Origin: LMUY01 sp965198565
GTDB lineage: Bacteria; Pseudomonadota; Alphaproteobacteria; Acetobacterales; Acetobacteraceae
Length of the DNA stretch: 64,000 nucleotides
Direction: 5' to 3'
Assembly (NCBI GenBank): GCA_965198565.1
Contig: OZ240665.1
Location: 1,798,001-1,862,000 of the forward strand
The position numbers were made by a program, and so were the translations under genes. Shown in pieces: positions 1 to 9,568 of this stretch. How positions within the stretch are numbered: position 1 is the stretch's first letter; the number at the start of each line of letters is the position of its first letter. The notes under the pieces were generated by a model that saw nothing but the letters and a program-made list of their open reading frames with translations, did not search any database and was not told the origin of the DNA.

Positions 1-601
1 GCAGCGAGGCGCTCGCCAGCACGTGGTCGGGCGTGATGGTCATGCGGGTGTTGTCGAAATAGGCGAAGTTGCCGGTCGCGACATCCACCGCGCCCACGGC
101 AAAGCGGATGTCGCCGTTGTTGATGCGGCCGAAATCCACCAACCGCGTGACGGTCTCGCGCAGCAGTGCCGTGTCATAGAAGGAGGTGGCGCCCTTCGAC
201 CCACGCGGACGCAACCAGGGCGAGGGCACGTTCGGGCTGAACATCCCCGGCTGCCCCAGCGATAGGGTGAAGAACGAGGAGTAGAAATTGTGCAGCTTGC
301 GCAGGTCATCGCCGCCGGGAAGAAAGCCCCAGACCGGCCGGAGGGTGATGAGGCGCCAGAACTCCTGCAGCGCCGCCAGCCGGTGCTCTGGCGCGTTGCC
401 CGCGATCAACGCGGCGTTGACCCCGCCAATCGAGACGCCGGCGATCCAGTCCGGCTCCAATCCCGCCTCGTGCAGGCCCTGGTAGACGCCGCCCTGATAC
501 GCCCCCAACGCGCCGCCCCCCTGCAGCAGCAGGCTGATCCGGTCGCAGCCCTCCGGACGCCAGCTCTGGCTAGCGACGGGCGGAACGGGGCCTGCATCCA
601 T
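1..601 (-). CDS. Patatin-like phospholipase family protein (C-terminus beyond window)
   Basis: The minus-strand frame from an ATG at 599-601 reads through the window edge (about 200 codons). Near the N-terminus it has the patatin oxyanion motif LLLQGGGALGAYQGG, followed by the serine elbow GVSIGG (G-x-S-x-G), the layout of a Ser/Asp acyl hydrolase. The product is expected to cleave acyl esters in the cytoplasm or at the membrane. It is divergent from a 3-hydroxybutyrate dehydrogenase, about 95 bp away. That pairing suggests a role in lipid or polyhydroxyalkanoate turnover, which is inference from context. The catalytic Asp lies outside or near the missing part and was not checked. No strong ribosome site precedes the chosen start. 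Confidence 0.85.
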   Translation of the reverse strand, partial: MDAGPVPPVASQSWRPEGCDRISLLLQGGGALGAYQGGVYQGLHEAGLEPDWIAGVSIGGVNAALIAGNAPEHRLAALQEFWRLITLRPVWGFLPGGDDLRKLHNFYSSFFTLSLGQPGMFSPNVPSPWLRPRGSKGATSFYDTALLRETVTRLVDFGRINNGDIRFAVGAVDVATGNFAYFDNTRMTITPDHVLASASL

Positions 602-696
602 GCGCGTCGCCTCCAGAACGAGTGGCAGCCGAGCCCCTTGTTGCTGCCTCCAGCGCCCGGCCGCAAGATGGCGCGGCCAAGGATGGAGGGCACGCC

Positions 697-1482
697 ATGA
701 GTTTACGCGGCAAGAGCGCGTTGGTGACCGGGTCAACCAGTGGAATCGGCCTGGGCATCGCCCGCGCGCTGGCGGGGCAGGGCGCGGACATCATGCTGAA
801 CGGCTTCGGCGACCCGGCGGCCATCGAGCAGCTTCGCGCCGAATTGGCCGAAACCCACGGCGTGCGCGTGCTGCATGACGGCGCGGATGTGAGCCAGGCC
901 GGGCCGGTCGCGGCGATGGTGGCGCGGGCGGAGGCGGAGTTCGGCCGGCTCGACGTGCTGGTGAACAACGCCGGCATCCAGCACACCGCCCGCATCGAGA
1001 ACTTCCCGGCCGACCGCTGGGACGCGATCATCGCGATCAACCTGTCCAGCGCCTTCCACGCCATGCAGGCGGCGATCCCGGCCATGAAGCAGCGCCGCTG
1101 GGGCCGGATCATCAACATCGCCTCGGCGCACGGCTTGGTGGCGAGCCCCGAGAAGGCCGCCTATGTCGCCGCCAAGCACGGAATCGTCGGGCTGACCAAG
1201 GTGGCGGCGTTGGAGCTGGCCAATGCCGGCGTCACCTGCAACGCGATCTGCCCGGGCTGGGTGCGCACGCCGCTGGTGGAGAAGCAGTTGGAGGCGCGGG
1301 CCGAGCGCGAGGGCCGCAGCGTCGCCGACGTGACGCACAGCTTCCTCACCGACAAGCAGGCGATGGCGGCGTTCTCCACCCCCGAGGGCATCGGCGCGCT
1401 GACGGTGTTCCTGTGTTCGGACGCCGCCAGCACGATCACGGGGGCGCCGATCTCGATCGACGGCGGCTGGACCGCGGCCTGA
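697..1482 (+). CDS. bdhA: D-3-hydroxybutyrate dehydrogenase (short-chain dehydrogenase)
   Basis: A 261-residue classical SDR. The NAD-binding glycine motif TGSTSGIG lies near residue 10, NNAGIQH near residue 90, and the catalytic YVAAK pair near residue 155. The C-terminal half carries the long insert typical of 3-hydroxybutyrate dehydrogenases and ends ITGAPISIDGGWTAA. The enzyme interconverts D-3-hydroxybutyrate and acetoacetate with NAD in the cytoplasm, the last step of polyhydroxybutyrate mobilisation. The start at 697 is preceded by GGAGGG at 685-690; the upstream in-frame ATG at 622 lacks such a site. It is divergent from the patatin gene and convergent with cysG. Confidence 0.9.
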   Translation: MSLRGKSALVTGSTSGIGLGIARALAGQGADIMLNGFGDPAAIEQLRAELAETHGVRVLHDGADVSQAGPVAAMVARAEAEFGRLDVLVNNAGIQHTARIENFPADRWDAIIAINLSSAFHAMQAAIPAMKQRRWGRIINIASAHGLVASPEKAAYVAAKHGIVGLTKVAALELANAGVTCNAICPGWVRTPLVEKQLEARAEREGRSVADVTHSFLTDKQAMAAFSTPEGIGALTVFLCSDAASTITGAPISIDGGWTAA

Positions 1483-1495
1483 GTCCCGCACTTCT

Positions 1496-1516
1496 CCCTC
1501 TCCCTCTGGGAGAGGG
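1496..1516. repeat. Perfect hairpin repeat between convergent genes
   Basis: CCCTCTCCC (1496-1504) is followed by TCT and its exact complement GGGAGAGGG (1508-1516), then GCCGGGGTGAGGGG. This is the widespread CCCTCTCCC...GGGAGAGGG interspersed repeat seen in many proteobacterial genomes. It sits just after bdhA and before the cysG stop, so it could act as a bidirectional transcription stop, although no T-run follows. Confidence 0.6.
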
Positions 1517-1602
1517 CCGGGGTGAGGGGCCAAAGCCCCTGATCAGGCCGCTATGCGCGCCATTTGCCCTCACTCCCGTGAAGGACGGGAGAGACGAACC
1601 GG

Positions 1603-2928
1603 CTACACCGCCGCCGTCAGCCTCGCCTCGGCGGCCAGCACCGCCCGCCGCCCCACCACGGCGCCGATCATCACCAGCGTGGGCCCGCCGGTCGACCAGG
1701 CCGGCCCCTCGCTCACCAATGTGTCCAGCGTGCCATCGAGCAGCCGCTGCGCCCGCGTGCCGCCGCGCTCGATCAGCGCCGCCGGAGTCGCCGGGTCCAA
1801 ACCGGCCGCCAGCAGCCCGTCCCGCAGCAAAGGCAGCGTGACGATGCCCATGTAGACCGCGATGGTGCCGCCACGGGCGAGTTGCGCGAAATCGAGCTCG
1901 AGCTTGCCGTCCTTGGTGTGCCCGGTGGCGAAGGTGACGGTGCGGGCAGCGTCGCGGTGGGTCAGCGGGATGGCGGATTGGGCGGCGCAGGCCAGCGCCG
2001 CGGTGACGCCGGGCACGACCTCGAAGGCGACGCCGGCCGCGGCCAGCGCCTCCGCCTCCTCGCCGCCGCGCCCGAACACGAACGGGTCGCCACCCTTCAG
2101 CCGCACCACCTTGCGGCCCTCGCGCGCCAGGCGGACCAGCAGTTCGTTGATGCCCTCCTGCGATAGGCAGTGGTTGGCGCGGGCCTTGCCGACATAGATC
2201 CGCTCGGCGTCGCGCCGGGCCATATCGAGCACGTCCTCGCCGATCAGCCGATCGTGCACGATCACGTCGGCCTCGCCGAGCAGGCGGTGCGCGCGAAGGG
2301 TGATCAAGTCGGCGGCACCCGGCCCAGCGCCGACCAGATAGACCATGCCGGTGGGGTCAGGCGCGCCGTCGATTTCGCGTTGCATCTCGGCGCGGGCGGC
2401 GTCCTCGAGCCCGGCGGCCACCAGGTCGCTCACCCGGCCGGTCAGCGCCCGTTCGAGCATGCGGCGGCGCAGCGCGGTGCTGGGAAACCGGCGGCGGATG
2501 TCGGTCTTGAACTCGTCGACCAGGGTTGCTAGCCGGCCGAGGCTGGGCGGCACCAGCGCCTCGATCTTGGCCCGGATCAGCCGTGCCAGAACGGGCGCGG
2601 CACCCCCGGAGGAGACCGCAATCGTGAGCGGCGCACGGTCGACCACGGCCGGAGTGATGAAGCTGCAAAGCGCTGGCCGGTCTACCACGTTGACCGGGAT
2701 GCCGCGCGCCATGGCCGCGCTCACCAGGGCGGCCAGCTCCGGCTCTGCCGCTTCAGCGCCGATGGCGACGGCGCAGCCGTCCAACAGACCCGGCGTGAAC
2801 ACGGGGGCGCAGGTCACCTCGGCGCCGCAGCGCCGCAGCGCGTCCGCCTTGCGTTCGGCCGCTTCGCCCTCGCCCAGAACCAGGGCGCGCCGGCCCTGTA
2901 GGTCCATGAAGATGGGGAAGTGGCGCAT
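1603..2928 (-). CDS. cysG: Siroheme synthase (uroporphyrinogen-III methyltransferase / precorrin-2 dehydrogenase / ferrochelatase)
   Basis: A 441-residue two-domain protein, close to the usual length of CysG (about 457). The N-terminal ~200 residues form the precorrin-2 dehydrogenase/ferrochelatase module (MDLQGRRALVLGEGEAAERK, later NVVDRPALCSFITPAVVDR). The C-terminal ~240 residues are the SAM-dependent uroporphyrinogen-III C-methyltransferase (VYLVGAGPGAADLITLRA, RLKGGDPFVFGRGGEE). It makes siroheme for sulfite or nitrite reductase. No assimilatory reductase gene is visible in the window, so its usual partners lie elsewhere. It runs toward bdhA and away from the rRNA operon. Confidence 0.95.
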   Translation of the reverse strand: MRHFPIFMDLQGRRALVLGEGEAAERKADALRRCGAEVTCAPVFTPGLLDGCAVAIGAEAAEPELAALVSAAMARGIPVNVVDRPALCSFITPAVVDRAPLTIAVSSGGAAPVLARLIRAKIEALVPPSLGRLATLVDEFKTDIRRRFPSTALRRRMLERALTGRVSDLVAAGLEDAARAEMQREIDGAPDPTGMVYLVGAGPGAADLITLRAHRLLGEADVIVHDRLIGEDVLDMARRDAERIYVGKARANHCLSQEGINELLVRLAREGRKVVRLKGGDPFVFGRGGEEAEALAAAGVAFEVVPGVTAALACAAQSAIPLTHRDAARTVTFATGHTKDGKLELDFAQLARGGTIAVYMGIVTLPLLRDGLLAAGLDPATPAALIERGGTRAQRLLDGTLDTLVSEGPAWSTGGPTLVMIGAVVGRRAVLAAEARLTAAV

Positions 2929-3023
2929 TCGGGAGTCCTTGCCTGGCAGCGGATTGCTGCCTGTTATGGGGTTTGGCGCCCGGCGCTGCTATGCGTTTTC
3001 TGTGGATGATTTGAGAGAGGCGC

Positions 3024-3052
3024 TTGACCAGGCAAACGGGTTCGCCTACATG
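3024..3052 (+). promoter_or_regulatory. Candidate rRNA operon promoter
   Basis: TTGACC at 3024-3029, a 17-bp spacer, then TACATG at 3047-3052. This is a strong -35 with a weak -10, followed by a GC-containing discriminator. It lies about 420 bp before the 16S gene and just upstream of the boxA-like element, a typical place for an alphaproteobacterial rrn promoter. The -10 match is only partial. Confidence 0.45.
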
Positions 3053-3185
3053 CTGCCCACCGCGACGGAAACACGCTTGCTTCCGCGCAACGCTTCTAGT
3101 AGTTTCCTCGGCCTGCGCTGAGGAAGCGCCAGCCAGGCAGATTGGGATGTGTGCCCGCAACGCGGGTCGCATTGCTGTTTGGCTG

Positions 3186-3201
3186 TTGTTCTTTGACAAT
3201 T
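3186..3201 (+). promoter_or_regulatory. boxA-like antitermination element (overlaps a TTGACA hexamer)
   Basis: The sequence TGTTCTTTGACAAT resembles the rRNA leader boxA consensus TGCTCTTTAACA. This is the site loaded with Nus factors so that rRNA transcription ignores Rho. The same bases contain a perfect TTGACA (3193-3198), which could also be read as a -35 with a poor -10 near GGGATAAG (3217-3224). Its position in the rrn leader favours boxA. Confidence 0.45.
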
Positions 3202-3230
3202 GTATCTGGTTTGGAAGGGATAAGTTGGCG

Positions 3231-3465
3231 GCGTCTTTTTGATGATTTGTTTGCTGAGAGGTGGATGGATTGTTGGGTTATGTGAGGTTGGGTTGGTTGG
3301 TTGGTTTTGTGTTTGGGTTGGTTGATCTGGATATGGGGCTGATTGGCTGGTTTGGCTGGGGCGCTGCTTTGGTTTGATTGGCTGGTTTGGTTTTGTTGTT
3401 TGGGTTGGCTTTTGTTTGTTGTGGTGTTTTCTGCGTGGGCGCGGTGCGTTTTGTGTAGGGATGCT
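3231..3465. other. Extremely G/T-biased rRNA leader segment
   Basis: On the plus strand this stretch is almost entirely G and T with very few C or A. It contains TTGGTTGG-type runs and a 16-bp direct repeat, TGATTGGCTGGTTTGG, at 3340-3355 and 3375-3390. The minus-strand reading frames across it are low-complexity (Q/N/P/T/K-rich) and are not genes. It would be transcribed as a C-poor leader ahead of 16S. Rho loads on C-rich, G-poor RNA, so such a leader should be a poor Rho target; that functional reading is inference. Confidence 0.7.
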
Positions 3466-3470
3466 GTGAT

Positions 3471-4968
<1,498 letters not shown>

Positions 4969-5173
4969 AAGGATGTTCGTGTGAGTGCCGGGTCTTGGTT
5001 TGGGTTCACGCCTGGCCGAGTTTGGCTTGCATGACGCCATGTGGGTGGGCGGCAACGCCTGCCTGAAGACGATGCCGCCGGGGTGGATGCCCTGGTGGTT
5101 TTGCCTGGACGCCGAGCGATCGGCCCGCCGGCCCGCAAGCCGGGCGCCGCCATCCTATCTCTTCTACCGACGT

Positions 5174-5226
5174 CAGACGTCGAACCGCAGATTTCAGTGA
5201 TCCTGAGGTCTGAGGTTTGGTGTCTG
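5174..5226 (+). repeat. Spacer hairpin before tRNA-Ile
   Basis: CAGAC (5174-5178) pairs with GTCTG (5222-5226), GAACC with GGTTT, and CAGATTTCAG with CTGAGGTCTG when G-U pairs are allowed, around a small TGATC loop. It is built from the same CAGAC/CTCAG-type blocks as the other hairpins of this operon. Confidence 0.5.
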
Positions 5227-5238
5227 CTGTCTGGTTAT

Positions 5239-5312
<74 letters not shown>

Positions 5313-5316
5313 TTTG

Positions 5317-5389
5317 CTAGTCGTTAGGTGTTAATCGTTCGTCCTTAGAGGGTGTTTCTGACGACGAAGGACTGACGACCAATGACTAG
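5317..5389 (+). repeat. Imperfect spacer hairpin between tRNA-Ile and tRNA-Ala
   Basis: CTAGTCGTTAGG at 5317 faces GACCAATGACTAG ending at 5389. Outer pairing is CTAGTC/GACTAG, and the arms are filled with GTCGTTAG/CTGACGAC-like blocks. It fills the whole gap between the two tRNAs and ends one base before tRNA-Ala. It belongs to the same sequence family as the IVS stem and pre-23S stem. Confidence 0.5.
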
Positions 5390-5390
5390 A

Positions 5391-5463
5391 GGGGGCTTAG
5401 CTCAGTTGGTAGAGCACCTGCTTTGCAAGCAGGGGGTCATCGGTTCGAATCCGATAGTCTCCA
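5391..5463 (+). tRNA. tRNA-Ala (anticodon TGC)
   Basis: A 73-nt cloverleaf. The acceptor GGGGGCT (5391-5397) pairs with AGTCTCC (5456-5462) including G-U pairs, the anticodon loop is TTTGCAA, the T-arm is GGTTCGAATCC, and the discriminator is A. CCA is not encoded. It is the second spacer tRNA of the rRNA operon. Confidence 0.97.
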
Positions 5464-5477
5464 TGTCAGTTGTCAGA

Positions 5478-5527
5478 CGCCAATCGTCAGACATCAGAGC
5501 ATTGCTTCTGATGTGTGACGACTGGCG
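5478..5527 (+). repeat. Strong spacer hairpin after tRNA-Ala
   Basis: CGCCAATCGTCAGACATCAG on the left pairs almost perfectly with CTGATGTGTGACGACTGGCG on the right around GAGCATTGCTT. The left arm resembles the 3' arm of the pre-23S processing stem at 9015-9046, so these hairpins are copies of one family. From 5528 to 5813 I see only unstructured spacer and no gene. Confidence 0.6.
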
Positions 5528-5813
5528 CCGTTGTGGTGTTGGTTGGTTCTTTATTTTGGTGAATCTGGTTCTGGTGCGCTCCTGGGCGCGCAGGACATCT
5601 CGGGTGGTTGGTTTGTGCTGGCTTAGGCTGGTGCGAGCGAACTATGGCTCGAGGTTTGTCCGTCGCGATGGCCTTGTGATTGTCTGACCGGAAGGGATCG
5701 TGGTGGGGTTAGCTCTGCCAAGGGTCGTCCCGCGGGCTGTGGCGATAGGGTTCAGGAGCGTTGTGTAAGTGCTGAGTTGAGACGACGTTGAGTTGGATTG
5801 TTCGCAGTCTTCA

Positions 5814-5845
5814 TCTGAGGGCTGACGACGGACGACTGGCGTCTG
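5814..5845 (+). repeat. Left arm of pre-23S rRNA processing stem
   Basis: This 32-nt arm is complementary, with about two mismatches, to 9015-9046 just beyond the 23S 3' end. Pairing would draw both ends of pre-23S into the long duplex that RNase III cuts. Such leader-trailer stems are standard in bacterial rrn operons. Here it is composed of GACGAC/CTGGCGTCTG blocks shared with the spacer hairpins. Confidence 0.75.
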
Positions 5846-6444
5846 TGTGTAGAGCAAGAGAAGGGCATTCGGTGGATGCCTTGGCACCAGGAGGCGATGA
5901 AGGACGTGGCACGCTGCGAAAAGCCATGGGGAGCCGCGAGCAGGCTTTGATCCGTGGATGTCCGAATGGGGCAACCCACCCCTATGGGGTATCATCATCT
6001 GAATACATAGGGTGATGAGGCGAACCCGGGGAACTGAAACATCTCAGTACCTGGAGGAAAAGACATCAACAGAGATTCTGCGAGTAGTGGCGAGCGAAAG
6101 TGGAACAGGCCAGTGGTGTAGCAAAGCTAAGTTGAATGGTCTGGAAAGGCCGGCCGGAGCGGGTGATAGCCCCGTAGATGTAAATGTTGTTGCATCCTTG
6201 AGTAGGGCGGGGCACGTGAAACCCTGTCTGAACGTGGGGGGACCACCCTCCAAGCCTAAATACTCCCTGGTGACCGATAGTGTACAAGTACCGTGAGGGA
6301 AAGGTGAAAAGCACCCCGAGAGGGGAGTGAAACAGACCTGAAACCGGATGCCTACAAGCAGTCGGAGCGGATTGTTCCGTGACGGCGTACCTTTTGTATA
6401 ATGGGTCAGCGAGTTTCTGTTGGCAGCGAGCTTAAGCCGTTAGG

Positions 6445-6478
<34 letters not shown>

Positions 6479-6877
6479 CGTAGTTGCCGGCAGAAGACCC
6501 GAAACCGAGTGATCTAGCCATGGCCAGGCTGAAGGTGCGGTAACACGCACTGGAGGGCCGGACCCACGCCTGTTGAAAAAGTCGGGGATGAGCTGTGGCT
6601 AGGGGTGAAAGGCCAATCAAACTCGGAGATAGCTGGTTCTCCGCGAAATCTATTGAGGTAGATCGTCGTGCGTTTACTGCGGGGGGTAGAGCACTGGATG
6701 GGCTAGGGGTCCCCAAAGGATTACCAAACCTAACCAAACTCCGAATACCCGTAAGTATAGTGCGGCAGACAGACGGTGGGTGCTAAGGTCCATCGTCGAG
6801 AGGGAAACAGCCCAGACCACCAGCTAAGGTCCCCAAATCGTGGCTAAGTGGGAAAGGATGTGAGGATTCCAAAACAA

Positions 6878-6935
<58 letters not shown>

Positions 6936-6998
6936 TAATAGAAACCTTGCGCCGAAGATGTAACGGGGCTCAAGCCACGTACCGAAGCTGTGGGATTG

Positions 6999-7437
6999 GT
7001 CGTTGGTCGTTAGTCTTTAGTCGTTAGAGAACAAGGTGGGTTCGATGTCGCGCGATGTTTGGGAGCTGGACGTGTTCCGTCGGGCTTACCAGGTGTCGCT
7101 GGCGCTGCATCGGGCCAGTCAAGGGTTTCCCAAGAATGAGCAATTTGGCGGCTTGGCCGACCCGTTGCGGCGGAGTTCGAAGTCGGTGTGTGCGCTCCTT
7201 GCGGAGGGCTCGGGCCGGCAATTGGCCTCCGATCCGGAGTTCCGGCGCTACGTGGTTATGGCGCTGGGCTCGCTCGAGGAAACCAAGTTGTGGCTGCGCT
7301 ATGCCGCGGACCTGGCGTATGTCGATGCTGATCAGGCTAGGGCCTGGCAGCAAGACTACAGCGAGATCGGCCGCATGCTGGGCGGCCTGCACAAACATCT
7401 AAAACCCTCTAACGACTAACGACTAACGGCTAACGAC
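6999..7437 (+). other. 23S rRNA intervening sequence (IVS) with heptad-repeat stem
   Basis: Left arm 6999-7029 is four tandem heptads of the form GTCGTTA (GTCGTTG, GTCGTTA, GTCTTTA, GTCGTTA) plus GAG. Right arm 7407-7437 is CTC plus four heptads of TAACGAC type. The 31-nt arms are complementary with only about three mismatches. The insert replaces the tip of helix 45: upstream rRNA reads ACCGAAGCTG and downstream resumes at GTAGCGGAGCGTTC. The loop holds the S23-type gene. IVS elements at this site are known in Salmonella, Leptospira and others, where RNase III removes them and leaves the rRNA split. Confidence 0.9.
7045..7419 (+). CDS. Four-helix-bundle S23-type protein encoded by the 23S rRNA IVS
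   Basis: A 124-residue, mostly helical protein. The pattern RDVWELDVFRRAYQVSLALH, then NEQFGGLADPLRRSSKSV, then EFRRYVVMALGSLEETKLWL matches the 23S rRNA-intervening-sequence protein family (S23/four helix bundle). Members form pentamers of unknown role. The ATG at 7045 follows AAGGTGGG (7033-7040), a better start than the in-frame GTG at 7036. The stop codon lies inside the right arm of the IVS stem, so the gene and the RNA stem overlap. The open frame in an rRNA insert implies selection on the protein, though that is inference. Confidence 0.9.
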   Translation: MSRDVWELDVFRRAYQVSLALHRASQGFPKNEQFGGLADPLRRSSKSVCALLAEGSGRQLASDPEFRRYVVMALGSLEETKLWLRYAADLAYVDADQARAWQQDYSEIGRMLGGLHKHLKPSND

Positions 7438-8016
7438 TTCTCGGTAGCGGAGCGTTCGGTAAGCCTGTGAAGGGTGAGGGGTGACCCGGCCTGGAGGTAT
7501 CCGAAGTGCGAATGCTGACATGAGTAGCGACAAACAGTGTGAGAAACGCTGTCGCCGAAAGTCCAAGGGTTCCTGCGCAAGGGTAATCCGCGCAGGGTGA
7601 GCCGGCCCCTAAGGCGAGGGCGAAAGCCGTAGCTGATGGGAACCAGTTGAATAGTACTGGGCCTGCTGGAAGTGACGTGTGAGAGATGTTGTCCGGGCTT
7701 ACTGGATTGTTCGGGCTTTTGGATCACACCGGGAAATAGCTCCAGCGTATAGACCGTACCCGAAACCGACACAGGTGGACTGGTAGAGCATACCAAGGCG
7801 CTTGGGAGAACCATGCCGAAGGAACTAGGCAAATTGCTTGCGTAACTTCGGGATAAGCAAGACCCATTCTTGGGCAACCAGGGATGGGTGGCACAAAGCA
7901 GGGGGTAGCGACTGTTTAGTAAAAACACAGGGCTGTGCGAAGTCGAGAGACGACGTATACGGCCTGACGCCTGCCCGGTGCCGGAAGGTTAAGAGGAGGT
8001 GTGCAAGCACTGAATT

Positions 8017-8107
<91 letters not shown>

Positions 8108-8362
8108 CGACTTCCCCACTGTCTCCGGCATGGGCTCAGCGAAATTGAATTCCCCGTGAAGATGCGGGGTACCCGCGGTCAGACGGAAAGACCCTATGAA
8201 CCTTTACTGCAACTTTGCAGTGGCCTCAGGGGAGAGCTGTGTAGGATAGGCGGGAGGCATTGAAGCATGGGCGCTAGCTTGTGTGGAGCCACCCTTGAAA
8301 TACCGCCCTGATCTCTTCTGATGTCTAACCGCGTCCGGTCAGCCCGGACCGGGACCCTGCAT

Positions 8363-8393
<31 letters not shown>

Positions 8394-8535
8394 CAAAGTG
8401 TAACGGAGGCGCGCGATGGTGGGCTCAGGCCGGTCGGACATCGGCTGCTGAGTGCAATGGCATAAGCCCGCCTGACTGCGAGAGCGACAGTTCGAGCAGA
8501 GACGAAAGTCGGCCATAGTGATCCGGTGGTCCCGC

Positions 8536-8571
<36 letters not shown>

Positions 8572-8603
8572 TAGGGATAACAGGCTGATCTCCCCCAAGA
8601 GTC

Positions 8604-8716
<113 letters not shown>

Positions 8717-8772
8717 GAACGTCGTGAGACAGTTCGGTCCCTATCTGCCGTGGGTGAAGGAGACTTGAGAGG

Positions 8773-8806
<34 letters not shown>

Positions 8807-8862
8807 CACCTCTGGTGCACCGGTTGTCGCGCCAGCGGCACGGCCGGGTAGCTATGTGCGGA

Positions 8863-8894
<32 letters not shown>

Positions 8895-9014
8895 ACCCAC
8901 CTCAAAACCAGGTCTCCCAGAGGGCCGTGACAGACCATCACGTCGATAGGCCAGATGTGGAAGCGCCGCGAGGCGTGCAGCTAACTGGTCCTAATCGCCC
9001 AATCGGCTCTATAT

Positions 9015-9046
9015 CAGACGCCAGTCTTCCGTCGTCAGACCTCAGA
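9015..9046 (+). repeat. Right arm of pre-23S rRNA processing stem
   Basis: Complement of 5814-5845, starting CAGACGCCAGTC and ending CCTCAGA. It lies three bases after the inferred 23S end. See the left arm for the pairing and likely RNase III role. Confidence 0.75.
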
Positions 9047-9069
9047 CACCAACACACACCAGAACCAAC

Positions 9070-9116
9070 CAGACGCCGGACGCCGCATCATCCCGATGTC
9101 GGAGCGCCGACGTCTG
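9070..9116 (+). repeat. Hairpin between 23S and 5S
   Basis: CAGACG (9070-9075) pairs with CGTCTG (9111-9116). Inner complementary blocks such as CGCCG/CGG and CATC/GATG surround an ATCCC loop. It is another member of the CAGACGCC-type hairpin family in this operon and probably a processing structure between 23S and 5S. Confidence 0.5.
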
Positions 9117-9129
9117 ACGCTTGATTGGA

Positions 9130-9249
9130 CGACCTGGTGGCCATGGCGGGGAGCCTACACCCGATCCCATCCCGAACTCGGCCGTGAAACCCCCCAGCGC
9201 CTATGATACTGCGTCCCAAGACGCGGGAAAGTCGGTCGCCGCCAGGTCT
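9130..9249 (+). rRNA. rrf: 5S ribosomal RNA
   Basis: About 120 nt. The terminal helix GACCTGG (9131-9137) pairs with CCAGGTC (9242-9248). The conserved core CCCGATCCCATCCCGAACTCGG is present in pieces, followed by GTGAAAC. It follows 23S by about 120 bp and precedes tRNA-fMet, the usual alphaproteobacterial order. Confidence 0.95.
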
Positions 9250-9273
9250 TCCAATCACTCCCATCGTCCAAAA

Positions 9274-9307
9274 CACCAAATGTCAGCCGACACCAAATGT
9301 CAGCCGA
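9274..9307. repeat. Two tandem copies of a 17-bp repeat
   Basis: CACCAAATGTCAGCCGA occurs at 9274-9290 and again at 9291-9307, between 5S and tRNA-fMet. The unit contains TGTCAGCCGACA-type self-complementarity across the junction, so the pair could fold as a small hairpin. Confidence 0.7.
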
Positions 9308-9321
9308 CATCGGACGTCTGT

Positions 9322-9395
<74 letters not shown>

Positions 9396-9427
9396 CCCAC
9401 ACAACCTACGCCATATACGCACCAACA

Positions 9428-9458
9428 CCGCCGGCAGCCTGTACAGGGCTGCCGGCGG
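9428..9458 (+). terminator. Strong GC hairpin after the rRNA operon
   Basis: CCGCCGGCAGCC (9428-9439) and GGCTGCCGGCGG (9447-9458) form a perfect 12-bp stem with a 7-nt loop, 33 bp after tRNA-fMet. No T-run follows, so it is terminator-like rather than a textbook intrinsic terminator. It separates the rRNA operon from the oxygenase genes. Confidence 0.55.
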
Positions 9459-9568
9459 CTCAGGGTTGAAGATCACTGCCGCAGTCCGCCATGGACAATT
9501 CACCGGCCTCTGGCACGATCCATGCTCCACTGTCGATGGAACAGGGGCATGTTCGAGGAAGCCGCGCC

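Noticed and set aside
3193..3224. TTGACA plus GGGATAAG as the main rRNA promoter
   Set aside because: The spacing is poor and the TTGACA lies within a better boxA match; the site at 3024-3052 is preferred.
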